Below, piece after piece: positions 10,962-21,388 of a stretch of 64,000 nucleotides of DNA (the first letter of the stretch is position 1; every line of letters begins with the position of its first letter). The notes beneath the pieces were generated by a model, which did no database searches, was not told where the DNA came from, and was given only the letters and a program-made list of their open reading frames with translations. The position numbers and the translations under genes are program-made. Source of the stretch: Dryas octopetala (lineage: Eukaryota; Streptophyta; Magnoliopsida; Rosales; Rosaceae); contig OY992840.1 of the NCBI GenBank assembly GCA_963921425.1, positions 11,968,501-12,032,500 on the forward strand. The letters run 5' to 3'.

Positions 10962-11548
10962 TAGGGCTGTAAATGCGCTCGATACAGCTCGAGTTCGTAT
11001 CGAGTTTGACTCAGCTTTGGCTTGTTTAAGCACGGTTAGTAAAAGAAATTAACAATCCAAGCCGAGCTCGTTTAAGAAACAAGCAAAGCTTGAGCTTTGG
11101 TATGTTCGACTAGTAAAGCTCGTGAGTAGCTCGTATATATGTTCGTTTAAGTTATAATAATGTTCATTATGGTGGTCATATGTTAGATATGCCATATATA
11201 ATTGTACTAGAATGAATTAAGAATGTCATAGATAATTACTATGCCAAGTAAATGAATTATCATTTTTGTAGAGATGAATCACTAATAAATTCATGAAACA
11301 AAATTTTTTTTACAGACATGCAATTATAGGCTTGTAGTATAGGTACACCATCAGATAGGACTATGTAAATTGGTCGATATAGCTTGGCCTCGTATCGAGC
11401 TCGATTTTTTTTGGTTCGTTCAAGCTCAACTCTTATAAGAAACAAACCAAGCCAACTCAAGCTCAAGCTCAAGCTCAAGCTCAAGCTCGATATATTGTAG
11501 ACAAGCCAAGCTTGAGCACATGATATTTTCTGCTCGTTTACACCCCTA
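10962..11548. mobile_element. hAT-like MITE nested in the LINE relic
   Basis: The ends form an imperfect inverted repeat: TAGGGCTGTAAATGCGC on the left and, as reverse complement, TAGGGGTGTAAACGAGC on the right. The flanks CTCAAGAA and CTCAAAGG look like a decayed 8-bp duplication, as made by hAT elements. The interior is rich in GAGCTCG/CAAGCT words, including a (CAAGCT)n run at about 11457-11488. No transposase is seen. Confidence 0.55.
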
Positions 11549-11628
11549 CTCAAAGGTAGATTGGTGTTGGGTGAGGGAGACTTGTATGGAGGAATAGGAA
11601 AAGGGGTCATGTTTGGGTTTACACAGAT

Positions 11629-12036
11629 CAGGGTCGGCCCAAGGATTATGGAGGCCCGAGGCAGAGAGAGACACACAACCACGTTTTTACCCAATTAATA
11701 CAAACAAAAAATTAGGCTTGGGCCTATTTCAGACTCTCATTCAGACAAAAACCAAAAACCGTTAAAATATTAGTCTAAAGAATGTGAGAAAATAGGACTG
11801 GCCTGTGAAGCACCCTAATACAAATAAGTGGTGATTAAAATCACCTTGGGTTGAATAGTCAAAAGAAAAACACTCATGTCCTTTAAAACCAAGCAACAAC
11901 AGTTGCATTTTAATTTGAAGAGATCTATTGGATTATGGGTTATTTGGGTATAAATTATAAAATTTCATAGGAGGCTCTCTAAGTGCATGGACCCTGGGCG
12001 ACCAGCCTAGCCCGCCTAACCTCAGGGCAGAGCCTG
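11629..12036. mobile_element. Possible hAT-type MITE (CAGGG termini)
   Basis: Starts CAGGGTCGGCCCAAGG and ends with the rough reverse complement CCTCAGGGCAGAGCCTG. CAGGG termini are typical of hAT elements. The flanking 8 bp match poorly, so the limits are tentative. No coding potential is seen. Confidence 0.4.
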
Positions 12037-12984
12037 ACATGCACATATCAAATCCGTTTATGGTTGTTTCTGACTTATGATTCGAAGCTGACTATGGTTA
12101 TTTCTGATTAAATCACTAAGGAAAGGTGACACCAATAAGCTGATAAACTGCTCAATGATTGTCTAGTTTTCAAGCCATGTTATTTACCAATTACCATGAG
12201 GGTATCATACGTAGAGCCCGCAGCTTAGGAAGAAGGTGAGAGAGAATCTCATATTAAGGTATGTGAATTCGCGGCAAGGGCTAAGAATTAGGACAAGATG
12301 CTAGAGGAGAAAAAGGGGGGAGAGAGAGAACGTGTTTTTTTTTTTTATAATTCACCTACACAATGGTTTTAACTAAAACCGTTATTTATTATAAAATAAG
12401 ATAAACCAAAAACATCAAATTCATTGAATCATGACAATATCATTAAACCAAAAACATCAAATTCATTAAATCAAATTATATATACATACAACGGTCGGTT
12501 TTAATAAGTATCGTTATCTACTGAGTGTCATCTATTCACATGATTATAGTAAGCATAATAACCCAAAAAAAAAATACTACACATATTGCCACAAAATAAC
12601 TATTTCTTCAAGAATGTCACATGTTCACCCAGGTCGTCCTACTCTTTCTCATTTGCCAATATCTTCTGAAAAAAGAAAAAAAAAAACAGTGTTAAGCACT
12701 TTACAAGCTGTAAAATATCATACGCTAGAATTTCACATTCAATTTCATAAAAAGCCATCTTTTATATCTAATTTTAAAAAAATTCATTTCAAAAAAAGAT
12801 AAAAGTTAAAGAATTTCAAACATGAACATGAACAGTTGCACAAAAATCCAATCATATTTCCAAAAAGAAAAGGCTTCCCTATAAATGTTTTTTAATTTGT
12901 GAAAGCCACAATTGTTTTGATTATCTTTTCAAACACACTAAAATGATGTTTGTAACAAACTGAAAAATTGGAGACAATTGTAGA
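12037..12984. other. Spacer without recognisable gene
   Basis: AT-rich. It holds two copies of an approximately 23-bp word (AAACCAAAAACATCAAATTC) near 12401 and 12444, between an imperfect inverted repeat around AACCGTT (12375, 12490). Nothing else is recognised. Confidence 0.5.
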
Positions 12985-13085
12985 CTTGACGTTTGAGCTC
13001 ATGTGGATGGCAAAGATTCTCCATCACTTCTTTGGTAACCATTAGCTGGGGATAAGGGATAAGCCAGATGGGTTTTCTCAGCCAT
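12985..13085 (-). pseudogene. psiLEA4: truncated LEA_2 gene
   Basis: Only the first about 33 codons remain. They start at the ATG complement at 13083-13085 with an A-type tail (MAEKTHLAYPLSPANGYQRSDGESL). Near the DELKR codons a short deletion shifts the frame and brings in a stop (TGA). Homology ends near 12985, before the membrane span. The promoter upstream is well kept, with ACGCGT at 13309-13314. It is a dead copy, not a short gene. Confidence 0.8.
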
Positions 13086-13770
13086 GTTTCTTTCTCTTTT
13101 CTGAGACGAATAAAAAGTGAATTTCTCTGCTTTTGTTTTGTGGGTTGGTTTTTGTAGGATTGTGGAAAGGAAGGAAGAGTAGTGTTATATCTATAGTGCT
13201 TAGAGTTTGGCCATTTTCAATAAGTTATTTAGGGGAATTAACTTCCTGCATGGAAATTGTGAATTAAACTTGGGGAAAGGTATTTTATTTGCAGACACGT
13301 ACAACTAGACGCGTCCAAAGTGTTGGGAATTATATATTGGCTACTAGATGATGGATGGCTATTGGCTTCTATATTGGCTTCTAGATGATGGATGGCTTTT
13401 GCCATTGCCATGAGTCATAGGTGAGCAGATTAAACATCAGCATCAGCAATGTGATATTATAAGAGATAATCAGAATAAATTGAATAATAGAATGCTACGA
13501 CGGCATAGAGACTTTTCCTAGAACAACAAACAAGTATTAAGTCTTACTTACAGAGTCCAAGACTCCAAGCTGTACGATATCTTTTATTTGTATTTTATGC
13601 TTTAAAGTTTAAAATGTAAGCTATGGACCTGGCCAACCAAAAAAAAAAAATGTCACGCTATGGAGCACACAAAACACTCATTCGACCCTCTACAAGACTA
13701 TTAAGTCAAAAACTCTACACTAAGCGCGTTTGGTCACATTTGGGCATTTCCTGCAAGCATATAGCACCAT
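13086..13770. promoter_or_regulatory. Former bidirectional promoter of psiLEA4 and a lost partner
   Basis: The minus side has ACGCGT at 13309-13314. The middle carries the core block GACGGCATAGAGAC...ACTTACAGAGTCC (about 13499-13557). The plus side has CCTCTACAAG, AGTCAA at about 13703-13708, GCGCGT at 13724-13729, TTTGG and CATTTCCTGCAAGC, exactly as before LEA9. It then stops: no TATA box, coding sequence or 3'UTR follows. This is a ghost of a second plus-strand partner gene. Confidence 0.65.
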
Positions 13771-15380
13771 TCATCCTATAATAAGATATAAATAACTAAT
13801 TAATATACAAAATGAAGTAGGCCTGGTGCGTTCATTGAAGGGGGAGTCATGCTCACCTAAGGGATAAATTTTGAACACCAATAAAAACTTATTATATTCA
13901 ACAATTAGATTTAATAATAAGTGGATTGGTTACTAATTTTAGCATTTATAAATTCAACCTAACGGTGATTATATATTGTCATGTATAGTTACTTAAAATT
14001 TGTTCCTCATCCGAACATCTTTACATTAAAGATTAAAGTAGAAATTAAGTGTTCTCTCAACCTGCAAGTTTACTGGTGTCGATTGAACAGTCGATCCGTT
14101 TAGTATAAAAGATCAACTATTTGGTAGTTTTTTTTTTTTTTTTTTTTTTTTCTAATTGGTTTAGTATTGGAAGGCAAATAGTGTGAAAATTTGAGTTTTC
14201 CATTAAAGTCTGTAATAGTGAATTACAATATATATACTTCATCTCAGATCAATATTCATACAAAATTACATTAAGTTATTTTCAAGTAATCCAAAAGCTG
14301 TAGAACCATCCTAACAACTAATTCTAATTAATTTGGATACTCAAGTATTGAATGGACTATAGCTGGAGATGTCAAGTTGGGCTTGATGTGTACTCCTTCA
14401 AGAAGAAACCCAGTGTTGCAAGATCGATCATTAGCAAAAGTTGAATGCATGTAGGCATACCCTCAACTTGTGCGATTGGATTGTCATTATGTTGGATAAT
14501 TGTTCGCTGTCAAACTTATTCTTATTTCATACATTTGCTCTCATGAGCAAATAGCATACATTAAAATACGTATTGGGGAAAAAAATGCCTATTATGTATT
14601 GTTTTAAAGACGTTGAAATATAGCTTAATTAATGAATGAGAATTAAAACCTAATAAAAAATTTCAGCTCACTCTCTCTTATAGTTTATATACATACATAA
14701 ATGATAAGAAAAAACAACTGAAATGACATAAAATTAATATTCATTTTCGATGTTGTAGACTAAATTTGATAGTTAGGTAGACTCCATTTCATAAAATATT
14801 CATTTCCAATCTTCAAAGGAACCCAACATGTTGAATGTGGACAGCGAAATTCCGTGAGCGTCACAAGTTGTAATGGAGTCGTTATTGTAGCAATTACGGT
14901 CAATCAACTCTTGTGGATTACAAGCAAGTCATTATATAACCACAAGATAATAACAAGCGGAAGAAGGCCCAAGTAGCCCTTCATGAAGCCTATGTGGGCC
15001 GGATCGGAAAACATGGAATATGGATGATTCTATGTACACCCCAAAATTGTCTCAAGACCTCACACTTTAATAATTTTTAAAGAAAAGGTTACCTCTTAAC
15101 AAAACTGATTTAAAAGCATTAAATCCAAATAATAAAATATTTCCAGAAAATTTAGAAAATTAAAAATAAAAGTAGACAAAATGTTTAAGAAAAAAAAAAG
15201 TAAAAAGAGAAAATGTTCGAGGATCCCACCGACACATGTGGGGGCTGGGAAAAATTCAACTCAAAACCCGTAAATTTAGAATAAGTTCAAATTTGAAACC
15301 ATCACACTACCAATTATATAACAAATAAGCATAATTGCAAAATTGCGCTCAGTAATTATGTATCCACACAACCTATAGAC
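13771..15380. other. Spacer with poly-T run and duplicated LEA flank
   Basis: No gene. A T-run of about 25 lies near 14127-14151. From about 14500 to 15380 the sequence matches the flank left of LEA2 (7140-8060). It ends in LEA-type downstream DNA (ATAATTGCAAAATTGCG and CACACAACCTATAGAC), which belongs to the LEA5 3' end on the far side of Copia-2. Confidence 0.6.
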
Positions 15381-15616
15381 TAAAAGCTTGAAAGAAATTG
15401 AGATATTGAGAGAAAAGATCTATGAATGTATTGTATTATTTTTGTGTATAAAGCTGAAAAGTATTTCAACGTAGCAGTTCAAGAAATGCAGTACAGGAAA
15501 ATGGTTATATATCACAAGCAGACAAACTAACTCTAACAGCTTACACCAATCAAAACATAACACCTGGCAATCTAATAAACTAATACAACTAACTCATAAA
15601 CCAGCTATTATTAACA
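15381..15616 (-). repeat. Copia-2 3' LTR
   Basis: 236 bp. In element orientation it begins TGTTAATAATAGCTGG and ends AGCTTTTA. Both end sequences recur, fused, in the 18-bp 5' LTR remnant. Confidence 0.88.
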
Positions 15617-15628
15617 CCCTCCCTCAGC
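15617..15628 (-). other. Copia-2 polypurine tract
   Basis: In element orientation GCTGAGGGAGGG lies immediately before the 3' LTR. It overlaps the end of the gag-pol frame (stop at 15624-15626). Confidence 0.8.
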
Positions 15629-18600
15629 TTGATGGTTGAGGTCCAAGCATCAAGCTGGAACACAGATAGGAATGTTGCGGGGAGCACAATCCCTTAGTGA
15701 ACACATCTGCAAGCTGCTCAACAGAGGAAATAAACTGTAAAACAAGTGAACCAGCTTTCACTTTTTCCCTGGTGAAGTGAATGTCTACTTCAATATGCTT
15801 AAGCTTGGAATTGTGAATAGGATTGGATGCAAGTGCCAAGGCAGAGATATTGTCACAATGTAAGACTGGTGTAGATGATAGAGGAAGATGTAAATCTGTA
15901 AGAAGGTTCTTGAGCCATAATATTTCTGAAGTAGTGTCTGCCATGCTCCTATATTCTGCTTCAGTGGAGGAACGAGATACTGCATTTTGCTTCTTACTAC
16001 ACCAGGAAATAGGAGAATCATTAAGTAAAATGACAAATCCTGTAGTTGATCTTCTGTCATTGGGATCACCTGCCCAATCTGCATCACAGTAGGCTTGCAA
16101 AGTATCAGATAAGCCTGGAGATGAACTTAAAACATGTTTGGAAGGACCTGTATCATAATAAGCCTGCAAAGTGGCATTCTGCAAGGTAGCAGACCCTGAG
16201 TTCCCTCTCTTGTATGTAATCCCATGAGTCAAAGTACCCTGTATGTATCTCAAAATTCTTTTTACTGCTAGAAGATGTTGATATGTAGGATTCTGCATAA
16301 ACTGACAGACAGTATTGACACTATAGGCAATATCAAGCCTAGTGAATGTCAAATACTGCAAGCACCCTACCAAGCTCCTGTATAGAGCTATGTCAGCATC
16401 AGAGAGACAAATACCTTCATCCTTTAACAATTTTACACCAGATTGACAGGGTGTAACATGTGTATGGCAATTGTCCATGCCTGCTTTATGTATAATTTCC
16501 TTGGCATATTTCTGTTGAGACACAAACAATCCATCTAACATATAATGAATTTGTAACCCCAAAAAATAATGTAAATCTCCAAGATCCTTCATATCAAATT
16601 CCCTTTGTAGCTCATCTTTAACCAATTGAATATCACTCTCAGAATTCCCAGTGATGATGATATCATCAACATAAAGAAGTAGGTAAACTCTAGATGATCC
16701 TGTAATCTTAACAAATAAAGAAGGGTCTGCATATGACGACCGAAACCCCAGAGAAGGTAAATGAGCTGTGAATCTATCATTCCAAGCTCTAGGAGCCTGC
16801 TTGAGACCATACAATGATTTGTTCAACTTACAAACATGAGTAGGGTAAGTAGAATCCTCAAAGCCACCTGGTTGAGACATGTAAACTTCCTCTTTTAACA
16901 GACCATGTAAAAATGCATTTTTAACATCTAATTGATGCAATTTCCAACCAAAGTGAGCTGCTAAGCCGAGAATAGTCCTAACAGTGGTATGTCTAACCAC
17001 GGGACTGAAAGCTTCATCATAATCAACACCATGCTCTTGACTAAAACCTCTAGCAACTAGCCTAGCCTTGTGTCTAGCAATGGACCCATCAGAATTTTTC
17101 TTAAGCTTGAAAATCCACTTGCAGCTAACTAGATTTTTGTTAGAAGGTAGGGGAACAAGAGTCCAGGTCTTTTGATGCATTAAGGCATTAAATTCCTCTT
17201 GCATAGCTAATTTCCATTCTGGAATTTTCATGGCAGTCTTATAATTGAAAGGCTCAATGAGAGAAGGATCAGATGAGTCTGGAGATATGATGGATAAAAA
17301 CCCTCTCTTCTTAAAAATACCTCGTTTCCCCCTTGTAATCATACTATGATCATTGACAATGGCAGGAGTAGGACCATGCACAGGATGGAGAATAGTGGCA
17401 TCTGAGTGAGGGGTAGAGGGATGTGTATGACTTAAACCAACTGTGACTCCACTACCAGGCATAGTATGGACTGAATCATCACCATTACTACCCTCAAACT
17501 GAATAACTGTTTGAGTATTAGACACAAGTGATGCATGATCATTGTGCTGCAGAGCAGATGACTCACCTATGATATGAAGATCGGCAGAGTGACCTTGATT
17601 TGTAGATGACGAAACTAAGGCACCAACTTGTTCACTAGCAGTTGAAGAAATGCCAAGGGATAATGAATTATCAAGAACAGGTGCAAGAAAATCCTTATCA
17701 GAAACCTGAGCAAAGGTAGGTATAGATTGAACAGAAATAGGAAATGAGACATTAGGTGGCTGATTAGCTTTCAAAATAGGAGAAGAAGGACACACAGATG
17801 ATGTGGTAGCATAGGGAAACAAATGTTCATCAAAAAGAACATGTCTTGACTCAATAAACTTTTGGGCAATAGTATTGTAACAAATAAAACCCTTGTATCC
17901 TAAGGCAAAACCAAGAAAGACACATCGTATGGTTTTTGGTTGAAGTTTGTTGGAATTGTAAGGTTTCATTAGAGGGTAACAAGCACAACCAAACACTCTC
18001 AAATGCTCTAGGGATGGAATTTGATGAAATAACTTCTCAAAAGGAGAAGACATATGTAAAATAGGTGTTGGCATCCTATTAATGAGATACACGGCCATAG
18101 CACAAGCATGATACCAATACTGATTTGGCAAGGAGGCTGTTTGCATAAGAGTAACAGCCGTTTCTCTCACATGTCTATTTTTTCTTTCCGAGACCCCATT
18201 CTGTTTAGGTGTATAAGGACAAGACACCTGATGAACAATGCCTTTTAAGGATAAGAATTCCTGAAATTGAAAACTCATGTACTCACCCCCACCATCAGTT
18301 CTTAGATTTTTAATGGAAGTAGAAAAATGATTAGAAATATAGGCACAGAAGGACTGGAAGAAAGAAAAGACTCCACTTTTATTACGCAATGGAAAAATCC
18401 ATGTGTATTTAGTACAATCATCAACAAATAGTACAAAATATCTAAAACCATCTAAAGATGAGAAAGGGGCAGGTCCCCAGACATCTGAATGTACGAGTTC
18501 AAAAGAAGTTGTGCTTTTGGTTTTTGACACTGGAAATGGCAGTTTACTAAACTTGCCAGCTAAACAAGGTTCACACATGGAAGAGACAGTATCAGAAGAA

Positions 18601-20396
18601 CTAGACAAACTACATTTATTCAACATGACAGTAGCAATCTCATTAGTAGGATGGCCAAGCCTTTGATGCCACAAGGAATGTTTGATGCATTGTCCAAGAA
18701 AGGCAGAAAATGAAGGTGAAGAGGAAGAAGCAGATGGAAGATGAAAAGGGAGAGGATAAAGTCCATCCCTACTCAGCCCTTTGTAAAGGATTTTTCCCTG
18801 CACCTTGTCCTGAATGCAACACATAAATTCATCAAACCACATTAGGCAGTTATTATCTTTACATAACTGATAAACAGAAAGTAAATGAGCAGCAAGAGTT
18901 GGAATGTGCAGAACATCTTTCAAAGTTAGAGTACCAGTAGAAGTAACCAATTTACCATGACCAGTGCTAGAAATTTGCAAACCTGCACCATTTCCAACAG
19001 TGACTGAGTCAGAAGCAGGATAAGCAGTGACATCAGTAAGGTGCTGAACTTCATTAGTCATGTGATTGGTTGCCCCTGTGTCTGCAAGCCAATATGGAGT
19101 GGGAGAAGAAGTTGAGGCATACATTGCATAAGGAGCAGGAGAATTGTGCTGCAGTTGACTAGGAAAGCCAATAAGAAAATAGCACTTATTAGCTGTATGA
19201 TTGGGCTTGCCACAATATTGACACTTTATAGAAGAGGAAGCAGCAAGTCCATGGTGAAAATTAGTTAATGTTCTGCAGGTCTGTGCCCCATGACCATGCT
19301 TGCCACAAAGTTGGCAAGTAAGACCATGTGATCCACTATGTTGACCACCATGACCACCAGAAAACTGTCCTCCAGAAGAACCATTAGAATGACGAAAATG
19401 ATTAGAAAAACCACCAGTGTTATGAAATCCACCATGATTATTGAAGCCACCAGTGTGCTGAGCACGACCGCCATAGAAACGACCCTCATTGGAAAAATGG
19501 CCTCTCCCCCGTGCAAAATATCTGGTCATGCCGTCAGTAGAATAACCAGAAGGCACGAACGTGGAAGGAGGGCTGAAGCCTGGTGGAACGATAGGAACAT
19601 GTTGTGGGCTAGAAGAGACATTGAATGAGGAAGGACCACAGGATGACACTGAAGCAGATTGAGAGGTATGTGCTACCATAGCAGTAAGAGGAAGCAAAGA
19701 AGCATTCTTGGTTTCATTTTCAACATCAACCTCAGCAGCTTTAAGGAGAGTTTTCAACTCACTCATTGAACAACTAACAAATTGAGCGCTAATGACAGTT
19801 TTGATAGCAGCAAAGTCAGAAGGTAACCCACGAAGAACAGTAACGACCACATCCTCATCATCAAGAGACACTCCAACAGTAGCAAGAGCATCGCGAGCAG
19901 CTTTGATTTTATCAAGATACACCTCAATCGAATCTGACCCTTTCTTTAACTCCTGTAGATTAGATTTAAGCTGAAGAATGTTTTGACGACAGGGAGCAGC
20001 AAATTTCTGCTGAAGATTAACCCACATTTCTCTTGCAGTTTTACTGCCAATAGCACAAGAAAGAGCAACAGGAGAAAGAGTCTGACCAAGCATATGCACA
20101 AGATTCTGATCTTGCACAATCCACTGAGTATAAGCAGGGGAAACCTCAGAAGTGAGACCCTCCGTAGCAGAAAACACATATTTGGAAGGACAAGAGTAAG
20201 AACCATCAATGAAGCCATAGAGATTCTGACCACGCAGAAACGACTCCATGCGAAATAACCATGTAGGATAATTGAACTCATCCAGAAAAATAGAAGGAAG
20301 GAAAACAGTAGGAATAGTGGACGCAGCCATGAGAAGAACAAGAAAGAAGGACAACAAGATTGAACTAGGGTTTGCAACGAACCAAGCGTGAATCAC
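15624..20396 (-). CDS. Copia-2 gag-pol polyprotein
   Basis: A single open frame of 1590 codons. The natural start is more likely Met23 (MAASTIPT, at 20330), since the first 22 residues are a leader without gag features. Domains in order: gag of the UBN2 type (to about 240); a Gly/His-rich stretch; two CCHC zinc knuckles starting at C361 and C392; protease DTG at 439; pre-integrase WHQRLGH; integrase (HSDVWGP...RTDGGGEY...NGVSERKNR); reverse transcriptase with YVDD at 1242-1245; RNase H (CDADWAG...STEAEYRS). No stop or frameshift is seen, so the coding part could be functional. Missing 5' LTR promoter sequence probably silences it unless it is transcribed with LEA5. Confidence 0.95.
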   Translation of the reverse strand: MIHAWFVANPSSILLSFFLVLLMAASTIPTVFLPSIFLDEFNYPTWLFRMESFLRGQNLYGFIDGSYSCPSKYVFSATEGLTSEVSPAYTQWIVQDQNLVHMLGQTLSPVALSCAIGSKTAREMWVNLQQKFAAPCRQNILQLKSNLQELKKGSDSIEVYLDKIKAARDALATVGVSLDDEDVVVTVLRGLPSDFAAIKTVISAQFVSCSMSELKTLLKAAEVDVENETKNASLLPLTAMVAHTSQSASVSSCGPSSFNVSSSPQHVPIVPPGFSPPSTFVPSGYSTDGMTRYFARGRGHFSNEGRFYGGRAQHTGGFNNHGGFHNTGGFSNHFRHSNGSSGGQFSGGHGGQHSGSHGLTCQLCGKHGHGAQTCRTLTNFHHGLAASSSIKCQYCGKPNHTANKCYFLIGFPSQLQHNSPAPYAMYASTSSPTPYWLADTGATNHMTNEVQHLTDVTAYPASDSVTVGNGAGLQISSTGHGKLVTSTGTLTLKDVLHIPTLAAHLLSVYQLCKDNNCLMWFDEFMCCIQDKVQGKILYKGLSRDGLYPLPFHLPSASSSSPSFSAFLGQCIKHSLWHQRLGHPTNEIATVMLNKCSLSSSSDTVSSMCEPCLAGKFSKLPFPVSKTKSTTSFELVHSDVWGPAPFSSLDGFRYFVLFVDDCTKYTWIFPLRNKSGVFSFFQSFCAYISNHFSTSIKNLRTDGGGEYMSFQFQEFLSLKGIVHQVSCPYTPKQNGVSERKNRHVRETAVTLMQTASLPNQYWYHACAMAVYLINRMPTPILHMSSPFEKLFHQIPSLEHLRVFGCACYPLMKPYNSNKLQPKTIRCVFLGFALGYKGFICYNTIAQKFIESRHVLFDEHLFPYATTSSVCPSSPILKANQPPNVSFPISVQSIPTFAQVSDKDFLAPVLDNSLSLGISSTASEQVGALVSSSTNQGHSADLHIIGESSALQHNDHASLVSNTQTVIQFEGSNGDDSVHTMPGSGVTVGLSHTHPSTPHSDATILHPVHGPTPAIVNDHSMITRGKRGIFKKRGFLSIISPDSSDPSLIEPFNYKTAMKIPEWKLAMQEEFNALMHQKTWTLVPLPSNKNLVSCKWIFKLKKNSDGSIARHKARLVARGFSQEHGVDYDEAFSPVVRHTTVRTILGLAAHFGWKLHQLDVKNAFLHGLLKEEVYMSQPGGFEDSTYPTHVCKLNKSLYGLKQAPRAWNDRFTAHLPSLGFRSSYADPSLFVKITGSSRVYLLLYVDDIIITGNSESDIQLVKDELQREFDMKDLGDLHYFLGLQIHYMLDGLFVSQQKYAKEIIHKAGMDNCHTHVTPCQSGVKLLKDEGICLSDADIALYRSLVGCLQYLTFTRLDIAYSVNTVCQFMQNPTYQHLLAVKRILRYIQGTLTHGITYKRGNSGSATLQNATLQAYYDTGPSKHVLSSSPGLSDTLQAYCDADWAGDPNDRRSTTGFVILLNDSPISWCSKKQNAVSRSSTEAEYRSMADTTSEILWLKNLLTDLHLPLSSTPVLHCDNISALALASNPIHNSKLKHIEVDIHFTREKVKAGSLVLQFISSVEQLADVFTKGLCSPQHSYLCSSLMLGPQPSS

Positions 20397-20666
20397 AGAA
20401 ATTCGAAAGAATCAAGAGGAAAACCCAGAAATACGAAGAACAGAGAGTTAAAGACAGAAATTGGAAGAACAAATTTGAAGAATTAAACAATGAAAATCGA
20501 ATGTGAACAAAGTGGAAAAAAAATTTGACGAAAGTAGTTGATGAAGAATTGAAGCAATTGATCTTGAACAAATGGGGAAGAAAGCAGTATGCGATACAGA
20601 GAAACAACAAACTTATCTGAGAACAAGCATGATGAAACATAAAGCCAGGTCCGCCATGAACGCCAT

Positions 20667-20679
20667 GGCTCTGATACCA
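20667..20679 (-). other. Copia-2 primer-binding site
   Basis: In element orientation TGGTATCAGAGCC follows the 5' LTR remnant at once. It is the same tRNA-iMet site as in Copia-1. Confidence 0.9.
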
Positions 20680-20697
20680 TAAAAGCTATTATTAACA
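20680..20697 (-). repeat. Copia-2 5' LTR remnant of 18 bp
   Basis: In element orientation TGTTAATAATAGCTTTTA. The first 14 bases equal the start, and the last 8 bases (AGCTTTTA) equal the end, of the 236-bp 3' LTR, overlapping on AGCT. This is what a deletion between two AGCT words inside the LTR would leave. The outer end and the TAGAC duplication are intact. Confidence 0.88.
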
Positions 20698-20755
20698 TAG
20701 ACAGCAACAACAAAAATCTGCAGAAATTGAAAAGTACAAAGAAATTAATGTGTTT

Positions 20756-21388
20756 TCACTTGCATTGTAAACTTTTGAACGTCTTGGCCGACACATCAAA
20801 TGCTATGGTGCAGTCCATTGTAGCAGACTTCTTCTTCTTCATGATCATCAACAGTTCAACCTTTCCAGTCAACTTGGCTTGGCTTGTCAGCGTCAACACC
20901 CCGCTGCTCAACTCACTGCCAAGATTAGAACTGCTTAATGCACTGGAACTCAAATCCACTGTCACATCCATCTTCTTGGTGCCACGCATTCCGGCCTTGC
21001 CCTTTGGAATCACAACTTGCCCCACAGTCGCGCCTTGGTACATGAACGTTACAGTGCCTGCATCAAACTTATAGGGACCCCAGTTTGTGTTCTTGACCCT
21101 GATTTGGGTTGTGAAGCTTGTCTCAAATGATGGTGTTGCTGGCACAGAGGTGAAGCTTTGGACATTGATGTCGCCCAATCTGACCTTCGGGGTCTTGACA
21201 CGCATCACAGTGAGTCCAAACACAGTCATGACTATGATTTGAAACACAATGAAAATACCAATATATGTGAACAACTTGATTCTCTTCTTGCGTTTCAGCT
21301 GATCTGCAGATAAAGATTCTGTGTCACTTCTTTGGTAACCATTTGCTGGGGCTAAGGGATAAGCCTGTTGAGGACTCTTCTCAGCCAT
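20756..21388 (-). CDS. LEA5: LEA_2 family membrane protein
   Basis: 210 aa from the ATG at 21386-21388. A second ATG directly upstream (21391) gives an extra Met, but all paralogues begin MAEK. It has an A-type tail (MAEKSPQQAYPLAPANGYQRSD), a span at about 39-62 and a LEA_2 domain to LQCK. Differences from LEA3 include GDINVQSFTSV and LTSQAK, both shared with LEA12, its closest relative. Copia-2 lies in its 3'UTR, starting about 54 bp after the stop, so polyadenylation is probably altered while the protein stays intact. Confidence 0.93.
   Translation of the reverse strand: MAEKSPQQAYPLAPANGYQRSDTESLSADQLKRKKRIKLFTYIGIFIVFQIIVMTVFGLTVMRVKTPKVRLGDINVQSFTSVPATPSFETSFTTQIRVKNTNWGPYKFDAGTVTFMYQGATVGQVVIPKGKAGMRGTKKMDVTVDLSSSALSSSNLGSELSSGVLTLTSQAKLTGKVELLMIMKKKKSATMDCTIAFDVSAKTFKSLQCK

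Larger units (their letters stand above)
15381..20697 (-). mobile_element. Copia-2: Ty1/copia retrotransposon with collapsed 5' LTR
   Basis: 5317-bp element in the 3'UTR of LEA5, flanked by the 5-bp duplication TAGAC (15376-15380 and 20698-20702). The undamaged LEA1 3'UTR (about 50-70) shows the empty site CCTATAGACAGCAAC. The element reads on the minus strand, the same sense as LEA5. It has a 236-bp 3' LTR, a purine tract, an uninterrupted gag-pol and a tRNA-iMet primer site. Its 5' LTR is only 18 bp. Two zinc knuckles and short LTRs suggest the Retrofit/Ale lineage (inference). Confidence 0.95.

Noticed and set aside
11260..11694. 144-codon ORF across the MITE at 10962-11548
   Set aside because: It runs through repeat ends and simple CAAGCT repeats; no protein motif.
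15624..20396. Large host gene on the minus strand
   Set aside because: Zinc knuckles, DTG protease, integrase, YVDD and RNase H, with LTR ends and TSDs, show it is a copia polyprotein.
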